Source of the DNA: Patiria miniata
Taxonomy: Eukaryota > Echinodermata > Asteroidea > Valvatida > Asterinidae
Length of the DNA stretch: 64,000 nucleotides
Direction: 5' to 3'
Assembly (NCBI RefSeq): GCF_015706575.1
Contig: NW_024037069.1
Span: forward strand, 38,027,315 to 38,091,314
Both the position numbers and the translations under genes were made by a program. Below are positions 37,939 to 51,583 of the stretch, piece by piece; position 1 is the stretch's first letter; each line of letters begins with the position of its first letter. The notes below the pieces were generated by a model. It had not been told where the DNA came from and did not search any database. It saw only the letters and a list, made by a program, of their open reading frames with translations.

Positions 37939-38560
37939 GGTCGTAAGATGTTGACGTCCTGCCAGGATCTTCACAAGTGAAACTCGATAGGAGCTGTTTT
38001 CTGCCTCGGTTCCCGAGTCATTAGCACCAGTTTTCCCAGGCACTTGTTCCAACAGCGAGCGCAGACCAATTTAGCTCACTCCATGTAGGCCTTTCCAAAA
38101 CTTATCTAACTAAATAAGCTCTATTATGCCACGACAGTTTCCAGGAGCTTAAAAAACCATCGGCGAACCAATTAAATTTAACTACCCTTCCACTGAAAGA
38201 GAATTATCCATTTCTCGTTAACGTATTTTTCTCTGCAGCGATGCCACACCTCAGGTTTTGCTGTGCAAAAATGGACGCAAATGTCAATTCAGAAAATATT
38301 CATGATGTCGGTAATCGCAGATGAGATGACATTTGGCTGATGCCGGTCTTGAGGACTTTGCTCCAGAACAGCAGAAAAATACATAAAAAGGAGAAGACGA
38401 GGTTTTTGTCGATCAATAATGACGATATCAAGGCTTGCTCTTCGAGAGCCAGGCAGTGACGTCGTGAGACCGATCCGAGCCTCGAACACGACACGGGACA
38501 ATCTACCTTCAGCGTGGAGTGGACTTTGCCTGATCCCAACCCTGAGCCAAACGCTCGGGG

Positions 38561-38640
38561 TTTTAAAGCCCTAATAACATTACCAATGACACGGGTCGGT
38601 GGACACCAAAATGGTTCGTTCAACTTGGCCCGTCACTGAT
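38561..38640 (-). promoter_or_regulatory. Candidate promoter of exon 1b
   Basis: On the minus strand CTTTAAAACC (TATA-like, about 38570-38561) is preceded by ATTGGT (an inverted CCAAT, near 38580). The sequence from here to 37939 is GC- and CpG-richer than its surroundings and contains a TGACGTC core at 38457-38463. That would leave a 5' UTR of about 600 bases, or an unseen leader intron. No TSS evidence is available. Confidence 0.2.
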
Positions 38641-40254
38641 CCCTCTTATCTCCTAGCTTCAATCGCACTGCAGTAACGAGTCCTCGTCTGTGTGTGTATC
38701 CCAGCATTCATTACGATTCGTCCTCGCTCAAATGGTTCCTCGCAGCCAAGACAGACAATAATCCAGTTACAGCGCGGAATGCTTATCCTCTCAAAAACCT
38801 CTCCCAATTTTTTTTTACAAATCTCAAGGCGTCGAGACCCCAAATGGACTAAAAAAAATATTTTACATAATCTTTACTAAATTGGGCGTGTTTCCCTTCC
38901 AAAATCCGTCACTGCGAATAAATCTCAACCTTTCTATTTTTTTTAATCGGTGCCGTCCGAACAGAACAAGGCAAAAATCAATAGTCAGTACTTTGTTCAA
39001 ATTAATTATTCAATGAGACAAAATCTATAAATTGCTCGGCAAGTAAATACAGGTGGATTTGCCAAAGGCTCTGCCTGCCTGCCATTTACATACACATATA
39101 ATTTCGGCAAAATAAATACTTGCGTGTCCCAAACAGGATGCGCGCATATCATGCCAGCTATTAAAACATCGGGTAGTCAAAGCTGTTTTCTATCGTCAAA
39201 TTATGTCTAGACGACTGAAAATAGGTGCCATATGGATGAATTCTTTCAATCCTTGTTTTACAGCACAAATGAAATATCTTTTCCTTTTAAAACCGGTCTG
39301 CTGTTTTAAGGGAATGTACAAAATTCAAGTTGATTTATATTTTTTATGATTAGCAGAACCTATATCCATATGGTAATTTTTTATTTTTATTTAAGGAAAG
39401 AAATTATGCAATTTCATAAATGTTTTTTTCATAAATGTACCAGTAATCTGAGTTTAAAAAAAATATATTTAGCACTCAAGCCTAAGGTATCGATATGATC
39501 ATAGAGAAAAGGTAAAAATAGCTGTACGTACATGTACATGTACATGTAGTTACCAATTTTATTTTGTAGATTTATTTACCAGCATGACCAGGAAGTTTGT
39601 TCCTTTTGCACACACATATATTCTGATTTTTCTTCAAAACCAGTGGCAAACCTAAGGGGAAAACACCCATGATACAAACATTAACACATGAATATTTATA
39701 TTGTTTAACATTGTTGTCCATTGTCCAAATCCATTGTCCAATCTACTCCAAAAAAAGGAAATTAAGAAGAAAACCTGTGCCTGACTCTACTACAAAGGAA
39801 ACAAAAAATTGATATAAATTTGTATAAATCTCTAAACCTTCCCATTTATCCAAACAAACAAACAAACAAACACCCCAACGAACAAACACTGTGTGCTTAT
39901 TACATGTACATATACATGCATATGTGCATTTTGTAAGACTATACAAAAACACATCTGGCAGTTTGGAAAATCAATGGTGTGGTGTGAAGGGCTCCCTCCC
40001 GTGGCCACTCAGCGCCAACGTCTCTGGAAGCTGGCTTGCACCATATGGAGTCAATTACATAGGGTGCACATGTGTGGCATGTCCAGTGGGATTTTTGTTG
40101 ATACCACAGGATGGAAACAAACTAATTGGAAACAGTCATGCACTGGTGTATGTTGGTAATTAGCTGAAACTAAATAGTCAAAGCAATTTGGTGAAAAAAA
40201 CCAACAAGCCAAAACAAAAAGAATGGTGGGGGAAAAAAAGGGGGTGTACATGTA

Positions 40255-40321
40255 CACTGCATGTTGGAAATTACACGTACAAGTACATGTACATGTATGT
40301 ACATGTACATGTACATGTACT
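40255..40321. repeat. TACATG microsatellite
   Basis: A TACATG/GTACATG array with CACGTACAAG interruptions. Shorter runs of the same unit occur at about 20.8, 39.5, 49.7 and 59.4 kb and at many single sites. Confidence 0.85.
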
Positions 40322-42061
40322 GTAGTTTTTATATAAATTCTATATTTCAAGAAAAAAGGGAAGTTTTCAAATTTATCACAAGTAGAACCAAAAAGAAACA
40401 ATTTCAGGTAACTTGCTGACCCAACAAAAAATCTCATGCTCTAATTATAAAAAAAATAATAATAATTTTCAATTTCAATGCAAGTTTGGTAATGTGACCT
40501 GACAGACATTTCAGTAAAAAATAATGAAGAAATCTGTAGTTAATTATTCATAAAAATCAAATTAGTCTAGCATTTCATCAGTTTGTATAGACCCGGCGCA
40601 GTTCCTAACGCAAACACCATTGCAGCGTACATTTTTATGCGACGTTGCCAATGTACACATTTCAAAAATACTGTGGCTGGGAACGGTGCATCCGTGTGTG
40701 GCGTTTCCATGGGAACGTCACGGTTAAACGACCAATTTTGTAAGACTTCTTTCTTACAAGATCTGTTTGGGGCTTAATGGCTCTTAAAGAGGGCAACGGA
40801 GCGTGCTCATCAGTGTGGGGTGGGGACTTGACAATCTTGCTCTTAATGGCTATGGAGTATATTTCATATTTCTTTAGAAACTTCTTAATCTTATGAAGCA
40901 TTTCATGAAATAATTTGAGTTCATGTTTACACTCTTTTAACTTCAAAGCAGAGATATATATACATGTATGGGTCAATAATCTTGTTATACATGTAAAATA
41001 GATCCTTTCCATTCAGCAGACATCTTTGAGGTTTTTTCCTGGTTATTTTAATTCAGTAACAATAAATGTACAAGAGGCTATGAATGTGTATCCCTGCTGA
41101 ACAAAAGCAAACACGTCACACATGGCCAAAATGCAATACAACGTACTGTATACATGTACTTATATCGAATTTCTTCAAAGGTACCAAATACCAATACATG
41201 TACATGTAGGGTTTTACACACACTATTTAATATGAGATGCATCCATGCATAATAAAAATGTACATGTACAAATGACTACCTGATGAAAAATATAAGTTAA
41301 GCTCACTGAAAAAAAAAACTCATTAAAAAAAAAATCAGCAAATAGGCTTTAGTACTAATTGCAATGGCAAAATCTTCCCTCATGGGGATTAGGACAGAGC
41401 AAATGCAACAAGCTCTCGATTGCCCAACGAGCTCTCGCCAAAACGTTTGAGAACTTTGCACAGTCAAAACACGCGTATCCAATCAACAACAAGTGTCATT
41501 ACTGAAGACAAAAAAATAATTAAGTATTATAATGAGAATAGTGAAGTAATTATTTATCCCAGCGAATACTCAATTATTAATTGACAATTTCCAAGGTCTT
41601 GCTTCGCCGTTGGCAGTTCGGCAGACACAAATCGGCGTGGGGTTTCATGAGTCCGTGTGCTTCAGCGTAATCACGAAGTCCTTGATTATTAATAAGATGT
41701 GGCAGGCAACACCTTTCTAATTTTTTACCAGCAAGGTAAAGTGGAATCCGGCAACCAGAATTAGAAGCCGTTACTGGGTACCGGTGGTGCTGCGCTTCAT
41801 GGGTATACTGCACGCGTTCTTAAAGAAAAGGCGCGTGCCCATTTTCGTAACTCTATTGGTCGAGGGAGACCGAAGTGCGTGTGAACTATCAGAGTGCAAC
41901 TTGTGCAAGCCTGGTGCCACCTCAGAAAATGGCTCTCACCGGAATAGTCCATAGAATGGTGTTCAACAAATATGTAAAGACATTTGGTATGCAGGATGGC
42001 AGGTACCGGTACATGTGTACAAGTACAATACAATTGTACTGGTACCCATACATGTCTCATT

Positions 42062-42198
42062 CAGATATGCAACTGTAAAGTCACCCCCAAAACAGGGAGA
42101 AAATACCAAGACTTTAGAAGACTTTGTGCATTGTTTTTCAATGTTATGGAATTTTAAAAGGAGGAGATCAGCTGGACTGAGGAAAAGTTGCATGCCTG
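42062..42198. mobile_element. Short MITE, family A, diverged copy 3, with 6-bp target duplication
   Basis: This 137-bp diverged copy has left end CAGATATGCAACT and right end AGTTGCATGCCTG. It is flanked by CTCATT on both sides (42056-42061 and 42199-42204), which independently supports a 6-bp duplication for the family. Confidence 0.6.
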
Positions 42199-42469
42199 CT
42201 CATTATTGTGTACTAAACATGGTGAAACAATGCAAAGTAAAGTGATTTAAGTTTGAAACAAAAATGTCAAGCACTTCTTGTGTACTGCACAAAATTTCAC
42301 TAGTATCATCTGGCACCAAGACTCTAACCCCTTTTTTTACGTTCTCTTTATAAGTCATGTCACCAGACTACTTTACTGTCAAAGTTGTCGAAACGTTGGA
42401 CATTCCAGTCAATTAGTCTTCTACTTCAAAACAAATTCAATTGGCTTCGCAAACTCTTTTAAAGAAAAC

Positions 42470-42497
42470 TCTTTTTTTTTTTTTTTTTTTTTTTTTT
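42470..42497. repeat. Poly-T tract (about 27 T)
   Basis: A long T run with no adjoining SINE or LINE body that I can recognise. It may be the complement of a poly-A tail of an unrecognised retroelement. Confidence 0.8.
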
Positions 42498-45296
42498 GAG
42501 ACCTCAAACTAAGCAGGTACAATATTCACATACCAGAAACTGGCAGTTTCTTTGCCACGTGAGAAAACTGTGGAGTATTTTTAAACAAAAAAGTTGACCG
42601 TTGCATGAAAAATTAGTTCTACTGTATTTACATGCTACATATTTCTAAGGTTCAAGTTTGCCTCATTAAATTCCTTCCACCTCCAACCAGTTATTGATAC
42701 ATGGAACATCTGTCTTTGTACTGAAACTATTTTCCCCCCCTATACTGAAACTATTTTCCCCCCTATTTCTACCCGTACGTGTATGGCAAGCTTATTCCTT
42801 TGTCATCATTGTCATGAAAAGTAAATAATCTGTGTTATTCAATCACATTATGACAATTCCTTCGATACCTCCAGGCCTCTCCAATCATTGCAAACAATAA
42901 CAGGCAACGCCAACTGCAGCCATCCCCACAGGCCGCAAATTCAATGTCGCCTGCGAATTTTTTTAATTAAAAATCCCAGCTCCGCTTACCATTTCAGACC
43001 ATTTGCTTAATATTAATAATAATTAACGCACTGATAAGCATACATGAATATAAATACGACGGAGGAAGAGAGCAAGATTTGATTGCAGCAATCTTAATTA
43101 AATAGCAGGATCGCATTGTTCCGGCTGTTACGTGGTCCGTGCTTCCGGCGTTCAAGGCATTTCTATCTCATTTAAAAACAGCATCGTTCTTTTTGTTCGG
43201 GTTTCATTATACAGGCTTTTCCCAAACCGGTACTGTATGCTTTAGTAGAGAAAAGCAATCTGTTTGCTTTTTTTTATACAATAAAAGGCGCAATATTGTT
43301 AGAATGTAGATCTATACGCAGATGTGAGGCACTGCCATCCTAAATGTTGGACACAAAATGGATTCCACGTACAGGGAGCATGTGATCTTTACAACTTAAG
43401 ACAGTTTTCAAAAACGCAATGTGTGTTAGTACGTTATAATATCTGTCATCAACAAAGGGTGGAATTTAGTACATTGAAGTTGTATCGTTATGCACTATGA
43501 TCAGACGTGGAAGTCAGAAATCCAACAAATGACGTAGCCAGAAATCGGAAAAAGAAAAGACAGTGTATTATAATCAAATACAGTGAGAAAAGAATCAAAC
43601 TAAAGTTGCTAAAAGGGGGAAAAAATCTTTGAAAAATGGACCTTTTTTTTCAAATTACCCAAATTTCAGCCAAAATTAGCCAAAAGTTTTCTGATATCAC
43701 CTGCACTGACAGAAAATACCGGTAACTTTGGAAATTTGCTGACACTGTAACTTTCATTAGCATCTAAATGACAAGCATCATTCTTATTCCCAGCCACGAT
43801 CTCCATTCTTCCCATCTCCTGCTGTGAAGTCTTTTATACTTGGAAATTGAAAATAACTGAATCCATCAAAAGAAAAAAAATTCTGTCCCTAAACTAAAGG
43901 TCACCAAAGGAAGTGAAGCCAAAAAAAAAAAAACCTGCTGCTCAATGAAAACAGTTTTGAATGCCTCCCAGATTTTCTCTCCAAGTCAATAATAATTTCA
44001 ATGATCTAAAAAAAATATAAACCCAAACAGCTCTATGGTTCCATAAATTTCCTTGTCTTGTTATTCTTCCGTTTGTCCCCCACTCCCCTTCTTTGGACAG
44101 CTGATCGGCCGACTTGTGCCACAGTTGACTGAGAATTGAGGAGGCGACAGCGCCCTTAGCATGCAAGTCACACAGTCAAGCGTGAGGGGGATCAGTGATC
44201 AACTGAGCTGACCTCAGAAGGGAAAAGAAAAGAGTCACCTTGGTTTTTCCTGAGAAGGGAAAAGGGGGGGGGGGGAGGGATGGATTGGACCACCTGTCTT
44301 AAGGTGATAGCAGCCTTGAGATTGACCCAGATTTGATAGAGGAAAGCCGTACCCAGGATGTACGCACATACGGGAATGTGTTGGGGCACTTTTTTCCTGG
44401 CTGTGAGGAATTGAAGTTGGAGTGAGGAATCGAAGGGGTTTACAAAACCTTGGCTTTTGTCTCTGGCTTCAGTTTCTGTTATCAAAACCAACAGAATGAG
44501 AATTTGAGTGATCAAGGTACAACAGTGCATGTACATTAGAGAGGAGGGTAACATTATGGTCAGACATCAGGCATTTACCAACCAAAGACAATGAGAGAAT
44601 GTGTCCCATCAGAGACTGGTTGACAAGGTACGGTATACAGTAAACACTGTATACCTCGGTCAGCTGTAGATTTTGGATTTTTTTTATCCTGGTAGAGCCT
44701 CTCAATCCTGGTCCTGGGTTGAATTAATTACATGCGAACTGTAGAGCACTGGACCAATGTGGAAGACATGTTAGATTCCCGGTAATGTGGAGATCCGGAA
44801 ATGTCAGCTTCAATCCACATACAACACAGAGACTTTGGATTGTGCAAATGTGAAAGGGCCTATTAAAAAAAGTGCAAGAGACAGCACAAGATTGATTGTG
44901 GATACCTATATCTTGGGGTTTTTTGTGGGAGCAAACTTTGTGTCTACATTTCAACACCTGTTACAGCCCCACAGCAAATTACAAATCATTCCCATTCTGT
45001 CACAAGGCCCACTTTTCCTGCAAACATTACAAGACCAAACTTGTACAAGAGTGCATTCCCATTTCAGATTTCAGCCAGGCCATCCTAAAATTGTGACACA
45101 TCCAGGTCATTTTTGCTGCGCAGTTTTTACGTCTAATTTCACCCTGTGGAAACGTACGTGCCACGTTGAGTGCCACACAAATCACTCTTTTAAAAGATCC
45201 CATTCTGTCACAAGACCTACTCTCCCATCCAGATTACAAGACTAAGTTGTAATTCCCAATATCAGCCAGCTTGGCCACCATTCCCTCCTAATTCTC

Positions 45297-45423
45297 AGGC
45301 CATGTCCAAAATCACTTGGCTACGACTGAGAGTAGCACACATGTCTATGAGAAGTGGCTTCAGCCAAGTCCATAGACACATGTAATTACAAGCCATAGTC
45401 AAATCAAAATCCGGACAAGGCCT
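45297..45423. mobile_element. Short foldback MITE
   Basis: A sequence of about 127 bp has AGGCC-TGTCC ends. Its arms pair imperfectly along their length: GTCTATGAGAAGTGGCTTCAG against the complement of CAGCCAAGTCCATAGAC. Boundaries are approximate. Confidence 0.45.
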
Positions 45424-45774
45424 CAGTAAGCCATTAATTTTCCAGGGGAGTCGTGTTTACCCAGGCGGCGCTGACCTCATTTTCTGCTGCTCCTGGGGAT
45501 TTTTTTTTTCACAGGAACAGAAAGGTGTTTTTATTTTCACTTGGAAATTTATAGGGCCTTATGGCAACAAAAACGATGGAGTCATGAGAAAGATAAAATA
45601 AAAATTTGCCATGAGGCTGAGAATTTAAGAAAAAAATCCCTCTTAAAAGCTTGGATCAGCTTCTGTGGTGACAATCCACCTTGGGAAATCCCATGATGCT
45701 AATGACTCTGGGTTGGTGAAGCCTTAATTTTCAGAACTGCACTTGTACCTGTACGTGCAGGTTGCTTTACCTAG

Positions 45775-46065
45775 TCAGATCTCGTGGTGCAATGGTTACA
45801 GTGTTCGACTCATTTGTCATGGTACGTGTTTTTCGAAATCACACTGATGGGGAACACGGTGCTTGTGTTCTTGGGCAAGACACTTCACTACAATTGCCTC
45901 TCTCTACCCTGGAGTATAAACGCTGCAGAAAAAAATGGTATCATGGCCCAATGAACAGGGGTAATACATTGTGTATTTGTGAAGCGCTTTGAGACCATTT
46001 GTATAAAGTGCTACAATCACCACATTATTATTATTTTTATTCTTATTATTATCAATATTAGAACT
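45775..46065 (+). mobile_element. tRNA-derived SINE, copy 2, with LINE-like (ATT)n tail
   Basis: A box A-like TCGTGGTGCAATGG is followed by a decayed box B. The shared body CTTGGGCAAGACACTTCACT...CCCTGGAGTATA and a tail GCGCTTTGAGACC...AAAGTGCTACAAT come next. A TTATTATT-type tract ends it. The tail resembles the 3' end of L2/CR1 LINEs, which probably supplied the machinery. Boundaries are approximate and no target duplication was identified. Confidence 0.6.
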
Positions 46066-48492
46066 ACAAAATCACATGAACGGGCAACAGATTTTGCTAA
46101 ACGCGTCTGCATTTATGGGCAACAGGCCTTATTGGGGTGACAAGTTGGCGTTGCCCTAATGTTAAAACAACCCTTAGGACAATTTGATTCCCACAATGCA
46201 ATGCAACATGCTTACACAATACACAGTTTGGATTTTGTAAGCTAGCAACAAACAGGTCTTTATGTGTGACAGTAAAAACATGCGTACTCTACAAATGTGT
46301 TCATACTGGATTAGAAAATCTGCCCCCCCCCCCCATTTTTTCTGGGGGAAGGACCCTGGGTAATTTTCCAAGCAATCGGCGATATGAGTTCTCTGCGTTT
46401 TTCCTTTCGCTCCGGGGCAACACATCCGCAGAGTGTGCCCTCATAATCACCAAGCAATCTTACAGCCCTCCCGGCAACCAACCACAACCGTGAGATGCGG
46501 GCAAATGTTTGGAGAAAATTGAGATGACTGATTACAAGAGAAGAGTACATCTGTCGGGTCTCACACTGGGACTAATGGGGCTCGTTCAGAATCTTGGATA
46601 AATCAAAATATTTTTCGTATCGACGCTCCGCCCACCTTTCCTTCTGATTTCGACCGAGTATTTCTTTGATGCGTCTTTCTTGCCAACTTGGCAACAAATT
46701 TTTTGATTGAGGTTACTGTTGCCAAACAAAATCACAAAGCTAGGAATAAGAAATGGTTTAAATCAAGAGTTACATGTATTTGCCCCACTCTACCCAAAAC
46801 TCCCCCAAAATACATGCAGACCACACCCCAATAAAGGCAGATAAGATTTGAAGGTTGCTCAGTGAAGAAAGCAATAAGATTAATTAAGGCCGGTTAATAC
46901 TCAGTGCGAAAGCGAATGTGAACGTGAATTAGTGACGACACGGCAAGTTTTCGCACTGCGATTTGACAGAGGTTGGGCACATTTCAACTCCAGCGAATTT
47001 TACAGTGAATGTTTCATGACGTCAAATTCGTTTCACTTTCGTGTTAAGTTTGAACTGGGCTTCAGACAGATCATGCTTGCATTCCTTTCCAACACTAAGC
47101 CTTTACTGGTTCCAATTATGCATTGATAAGGCACATACGTGTCATGTTGGTTGACTTTCCAGGTCAGTGTTACAAAATTCAGGAAATCAGCTGTTTTGAA
47201 ATTTACAGAACAAGTTCCTGTTGCTCACTTGCTCTCCTCATAAAATAAAATGAACGAACCACCGTGCTAATACATGTAATATGATGTCCAGTTTTGAAGG
47301 AAGTTTTAAAAATGCACTTTCACCAATTCTTTATTCTTACACACTGCTAAAGATGGTATTCTTAAAAGTAGAGAAAAAAAATCTGATTTCAAGAAAAATT
47401 CTCTACTCTCGCTCCCTAGAAACATTTTCTAAGGATTAAGACAAGAATTTAGTTCTTGAAATAAAAATTATTTCCTTAAATAAAGAAACGTTAGAAAACC
47501 ATTTTTAGCAGTGCAGACATGAAATCCTTCAGTCATAAAGCAAAATTTTTTTTTATATATATTTATAAAAATAATCAACATTTCCCCAATGTTGTTGACA
47601 CTTAAAGAAAATTGTAAACTAAACCACAAGACTTTAAAAACATTTTTTTTTGAAAACCCGAGCTCTCCAAAATCCTGGATTGAGATTTTGTGCACAATAT
47701 TCCTGAAAACTGCTTGCTCAAAAATGTCCTACCCTGCTGTTAGTTTTTGAAAGAGACAGATTTACAATAAAAATGAAAAAGACATCTTCCTATGCTAAAG
47801 ATAAAAAACAAAAATCGGCCAGAACCTTCAACACACAACAATTTTCAATGCTCCAGGGTACTTCAAATTGACCATGCACTAGTGAACTACTTTTTCGAGA
47901 GGGGGGGGGGGGGGGGAGAAATCCTAAAATGCAAGTCTGATATTTTGCAAATCTGAGCCCTTCTGAAATGTCAGTGCTTGAGTTGAGGCATCACGTCTCT
48001 CGGAGGGATTCGCATGAATATTACCGACTTGCAAAATAAGTGGCTACAGTCCGTCAGATTGCAATCATTTGAAATTCAACACCGGTTTTTTTTCAGTCCC
48101 TTGAGACAAAAACGCTGCCACTGACAAACATGTACAAATTAACAAGTACGATAACAAGATTCCCCATGAAAATGGACAGAATTGGTTTTACTTTGCTACA
48201 TGTATTCCCTTTTTATTTTTTTTCGTTTGACAAACAAGTTTGCACTTGCTTCTTTTATTTCGTTTTGATGCAGGCAATAAGCAGGAAGGATTTTAGAAAA
48301 TCTCCTGCAGGGTTTAGGCAGGTGAAGTACTTGTAATTAGGAGATATTTACTACATGAACAGGTGCTTGGAAAAACCAAAACAAGAAAGTTCTAAAATCC
48401 TGCCTCAAATTTAACTTCGTCTTTTTAACACTCTTTGGTTTCACAATAAAAAAAAAGAAGCTTTTCTGTGTGAATGCACCGATTACACTTAT

Positions 48493-48895
48493 TTAACCCT
48501 AACTCCCAAGGTATTTTTGCTAGGATGCAACCTAAATCTTGCGAAATCCCTTGACTGCCTCAATGTAAAAATTGCATACAGCCTCAATCCTCTAAAATCA
48601 TTCGTTATTTTTTTTAATGGGGTCCTTGGAGGGGTGACTACTGCCTCAATCCTGCAAAATCCTCGGGCAAACACTCTCAATATGTTGAGGCAGAGCCAGT
48701 GAAATCCTGGAGCACTGCGTAGGATTTCAAGCACAATCTACGGTACATGTACTAAACGACACAAGGTCCGGCCCATGACCTTGAGACAGTGCATCCTACA
48801 AAATCAGCGGCACATTTTTGCCATATAGCCTCAATCCTGCAAAATCCTCCATTTTGCAAAGAGCATTTTGGAGGATTTGGGAAGGTTAGGGTTAA
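48493..48895. mobile_element. TTAA-ended MITE, family D, with repeated internal unit
   Basis: This 403-bp element has ends TTAACCCTAAC and GTTAGGGTTAA. Inside, GCCTCAATCCT-x-x-AAAATC recurs at about 48576, 48642 and 48828, with AGGATTT forms in the opposite sense near 48720 and 48871. The ends suggest a piggyBac or Kolobok relative. It is the only copy in the window. Confidence 0.5.
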
Positions 48896-49839
48896 ACAAA
48901 CTTCCAGATAAAAAAACCCAACTATATATAAAAAAATCAGAATTGTATCAAATTCTAAAAAACAAGTTGAGTGCGACCATCCAATATTTTCCCTCTAAAA
49001 GATACATGTACATGCACAAGGTCCTTCTATTTCTATGCGGAGACTATTTTTGGGAGAGGGGGCGGTGGGGGGTTGAGGTGGAGGTGACATGGGAATTTTT
49101 TCCCAATATGGGCACGAACATGTAAAGCTATCTGACACCTACCGGTACGAACCATGGAATTTACAGAAGGCCCTAATGTACCCGGTACCTCACATGAATG
49201 GTCTACATTTAGTCTAGGGTCCCCGCTAACATTGTCTGATGCAGAATTACAGAAGTGGGAACAAACATGAAATTGATACATACCTGGTTTACAAGAAGGT
49301 TGAAAACAAGTTGAAGAATGTCAGGAATGTGGGCAGAAATAGGCGCACAGCAGAAATCAGGTCATCGATAGAAACAACCACAGACAGAAAAGAAAACAGA
49401 AAAATGTTTCGATGAGTTTAAAGTTAAATAACATTTCTGGGGGGGGGGGGGGTTGTTATACCTGCATGAGAGAGATGCACATCTGAGGAAGTCTTGAAAA
49501 ATTACAAGTCTGCGTAGGCACTGAAGTCTTTCAACAGTTACATGCACCTGTAAATACCAATGTGCTTAATGTACTTAGTACAGGAAGACAATTCTGACTG
49601 TACTATCACTGTATTTTGTTCAAGAATGCCCTTTCAATGGCAGTTCAAAGCACATGTAGGTGGCACAATTCTCTCTCCATAGAAGGGGCCTCCATGCGTG
49701 TACATGTACAATGTACATGTACCCGGTACATGTACAGTGAAAATGTGTTTGGAAGCATGTTGTAACAAACACGATTTCACTTCTAGAGCTCTACATACAG
49801 TACACACACTCCTCACATGTACAATGTAATAGTTACAAT

Positions 49840-50192
49840 TTAACCCTCCTGTTATCTGAACAGTCACAGGCCGTCCAAAAAATTCAATCCTCTTCCCCTG
49901 CCATACTTTTTACACAGGCAAGTCGAAAACAGTCAGATCATATTTCAGACAACCACTGTGACTAGTCAAATTCAGTCAAGAGACAAAAGCAGGCAAGTGG
50001 TAGGCACAGCTGGCTTATCAATCACCTACAGTCAAAGCATAGCTGTATCAAGTTACATAAACAGTCACAGCCAGTCAATCCTGCTCTATGTAGGCTGGGA
50101 GCTCTGAAGCTGAACTGTTGAAACAGTCACTTGATTGATTTTGACTGAAAGGGCAACTTGGCATAGAATGTATGTTTGCATAGGAGGGTTAA
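49840..50192. mobile_element. piggyBac-like MITE, family C, copy 1
   Basis: This 353-bp element begins TTAACCCTCCT and ends AGGAGGGTTAA, so CCC follows a TTAA target site as in piggyBac elements. The interior has many CAGTCAC/GTGACT motifs in both orientations. An inverted relative lies at 52779-53115. It is noncoding. Confidence 0.6.
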
Positions 50193-51451
50193 AAACTGCA
50201 AGAAAAAAATGTGTACTGTTATGTACACACATAATAAATGCATGTGCCCCTGCCCGAATTGATTTGAACTGGTTGTCATTTCCCATTTTCCTCATTCACT
50301 TCTGTTTGTGATTTTCATCTTCTCCAATAAAACGACCAGCTTCACTCCACACTGGATCAATGCCAATTGCTTCTGCATGGACGAGCAGCCGTGATTGGCT
50401 GGCTTGGGGAGAACTCAGAGACACCGTTCCGCCGAGGCTTCCGAAGGAGCTCGCGCCCGTTCCGTCAAAACCGCAAATCGACAAAAGTCAATGTTTTCGG
50501 AGCGTTATTTCCAAAACAATATCTGGGTTTCTGGTCCGGATTTTAATTTGAGTTGATTTCTCTTGAGGGGAGGTCGTGTTCCGGGATTGTGTGGATTGTA
50601 AGCGAGCTCTCAGCTCTGAAATTGCGTATGAGCAAAGAAAAAATACAAGTAGGCCCTAGTCCTTTTGGAATTTGAAACCACCATCTCTTATTAAGGAATA
50701 TACAGTTTGGAAAAAGGCACTCATGATATAGACTTTAGACCTTTCCTAGACTGATGTAGACTAAAAAGAAAAAGTCAGTGCGAGATTTGTATGGTCACTT
50801 TTGTATCCTAGCAGAGCCCAGGGCCCATCAAATCAAGATACTGTCATCTACAGACTCTGCGCACAAGTACCCCCTCAATGGTTAGAAAGAGAGAGTGTTA
50901 CGTGGGAGTCTTGAATGCACCGTACACCTTGCACTCGTGCGGATACGCTGTAGTTAAAGCATAGTCAGAATTTTTAAAAATTGTACGTTTACTTTGTGGC
51001 ATACACACGGGAACCATGTGCAGGCAATGTGTCCTATCCACAGAGCTCTTGTGATTGGTCACTATCTACCGTTCATGCACAGACATTCCAAAATGGTTTT
51101 GCGGAAAATGAGTAAATCTGATCACATGACTTCATATGGCTGCCTACCAGTACTTCAACAGAAACATACACAAAATAGTAACAGTAGTTGTGGCTTGGAG
51201 GTGGTTTAAGGAGTCTAAGCTCCCCTCTCTGGCAAGACAAAATATGAAAATTGTGCAGAAAAACACAGCAAATGCCTCTTAAACCCTCCTCTTGGCAGCT
51301 AAACACTCCCCCTCCAAACCGATCATGCAGCCCCTGGTAGCTTCACACATTTGTCTTACTTTTGCCCCATTTATCACGGTATTTATGTCAAAAGGTAGAC
51401 TAATTTATCAGCACTTGAGGTAATCAACAACAAGGCAGCGCTAGGATTGAC

Positions 51452-51583
51452 CTGATGAGGCAGTTTAATGGCTTCCATTCCTTCCTCTTTGTCATCTGAA
51501 TTGACAGTTTTGCCGCCTGTCTGAACTCCCAAGATTTGACTGATGTCCAAAAATACGGAAGGGTGCCAACAATCAGACCCCAT
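51452..51583 (-). CDS. Possible alternative start exon, 44 codons, weak donor
   Basis: A minus-strand ATG after an in-frame TAA opens a frame with protein-like composition. It starts MGSDCWHPSVFLDISQ, continues through an acidic stretch NSDDKEEGMEAI, and ends LPHQ at CAG|GTCAAT in phase 0. The frame also stays open for 22 more codons past the donor, ending with TAA, so it could instead be an unspliced 66-codon ORF. The donor lacks the usual purine at +3 and is weak. It lies inside the long intron between exons 1a and 1b. I do not recognise the sequence. Confidence 0.2.

Noticed and set aside
44787-45245. 152-codon plus-strand ORF
   Set aside because: Length is at the chance limit, composition is unremarkable, and it has no known motif.
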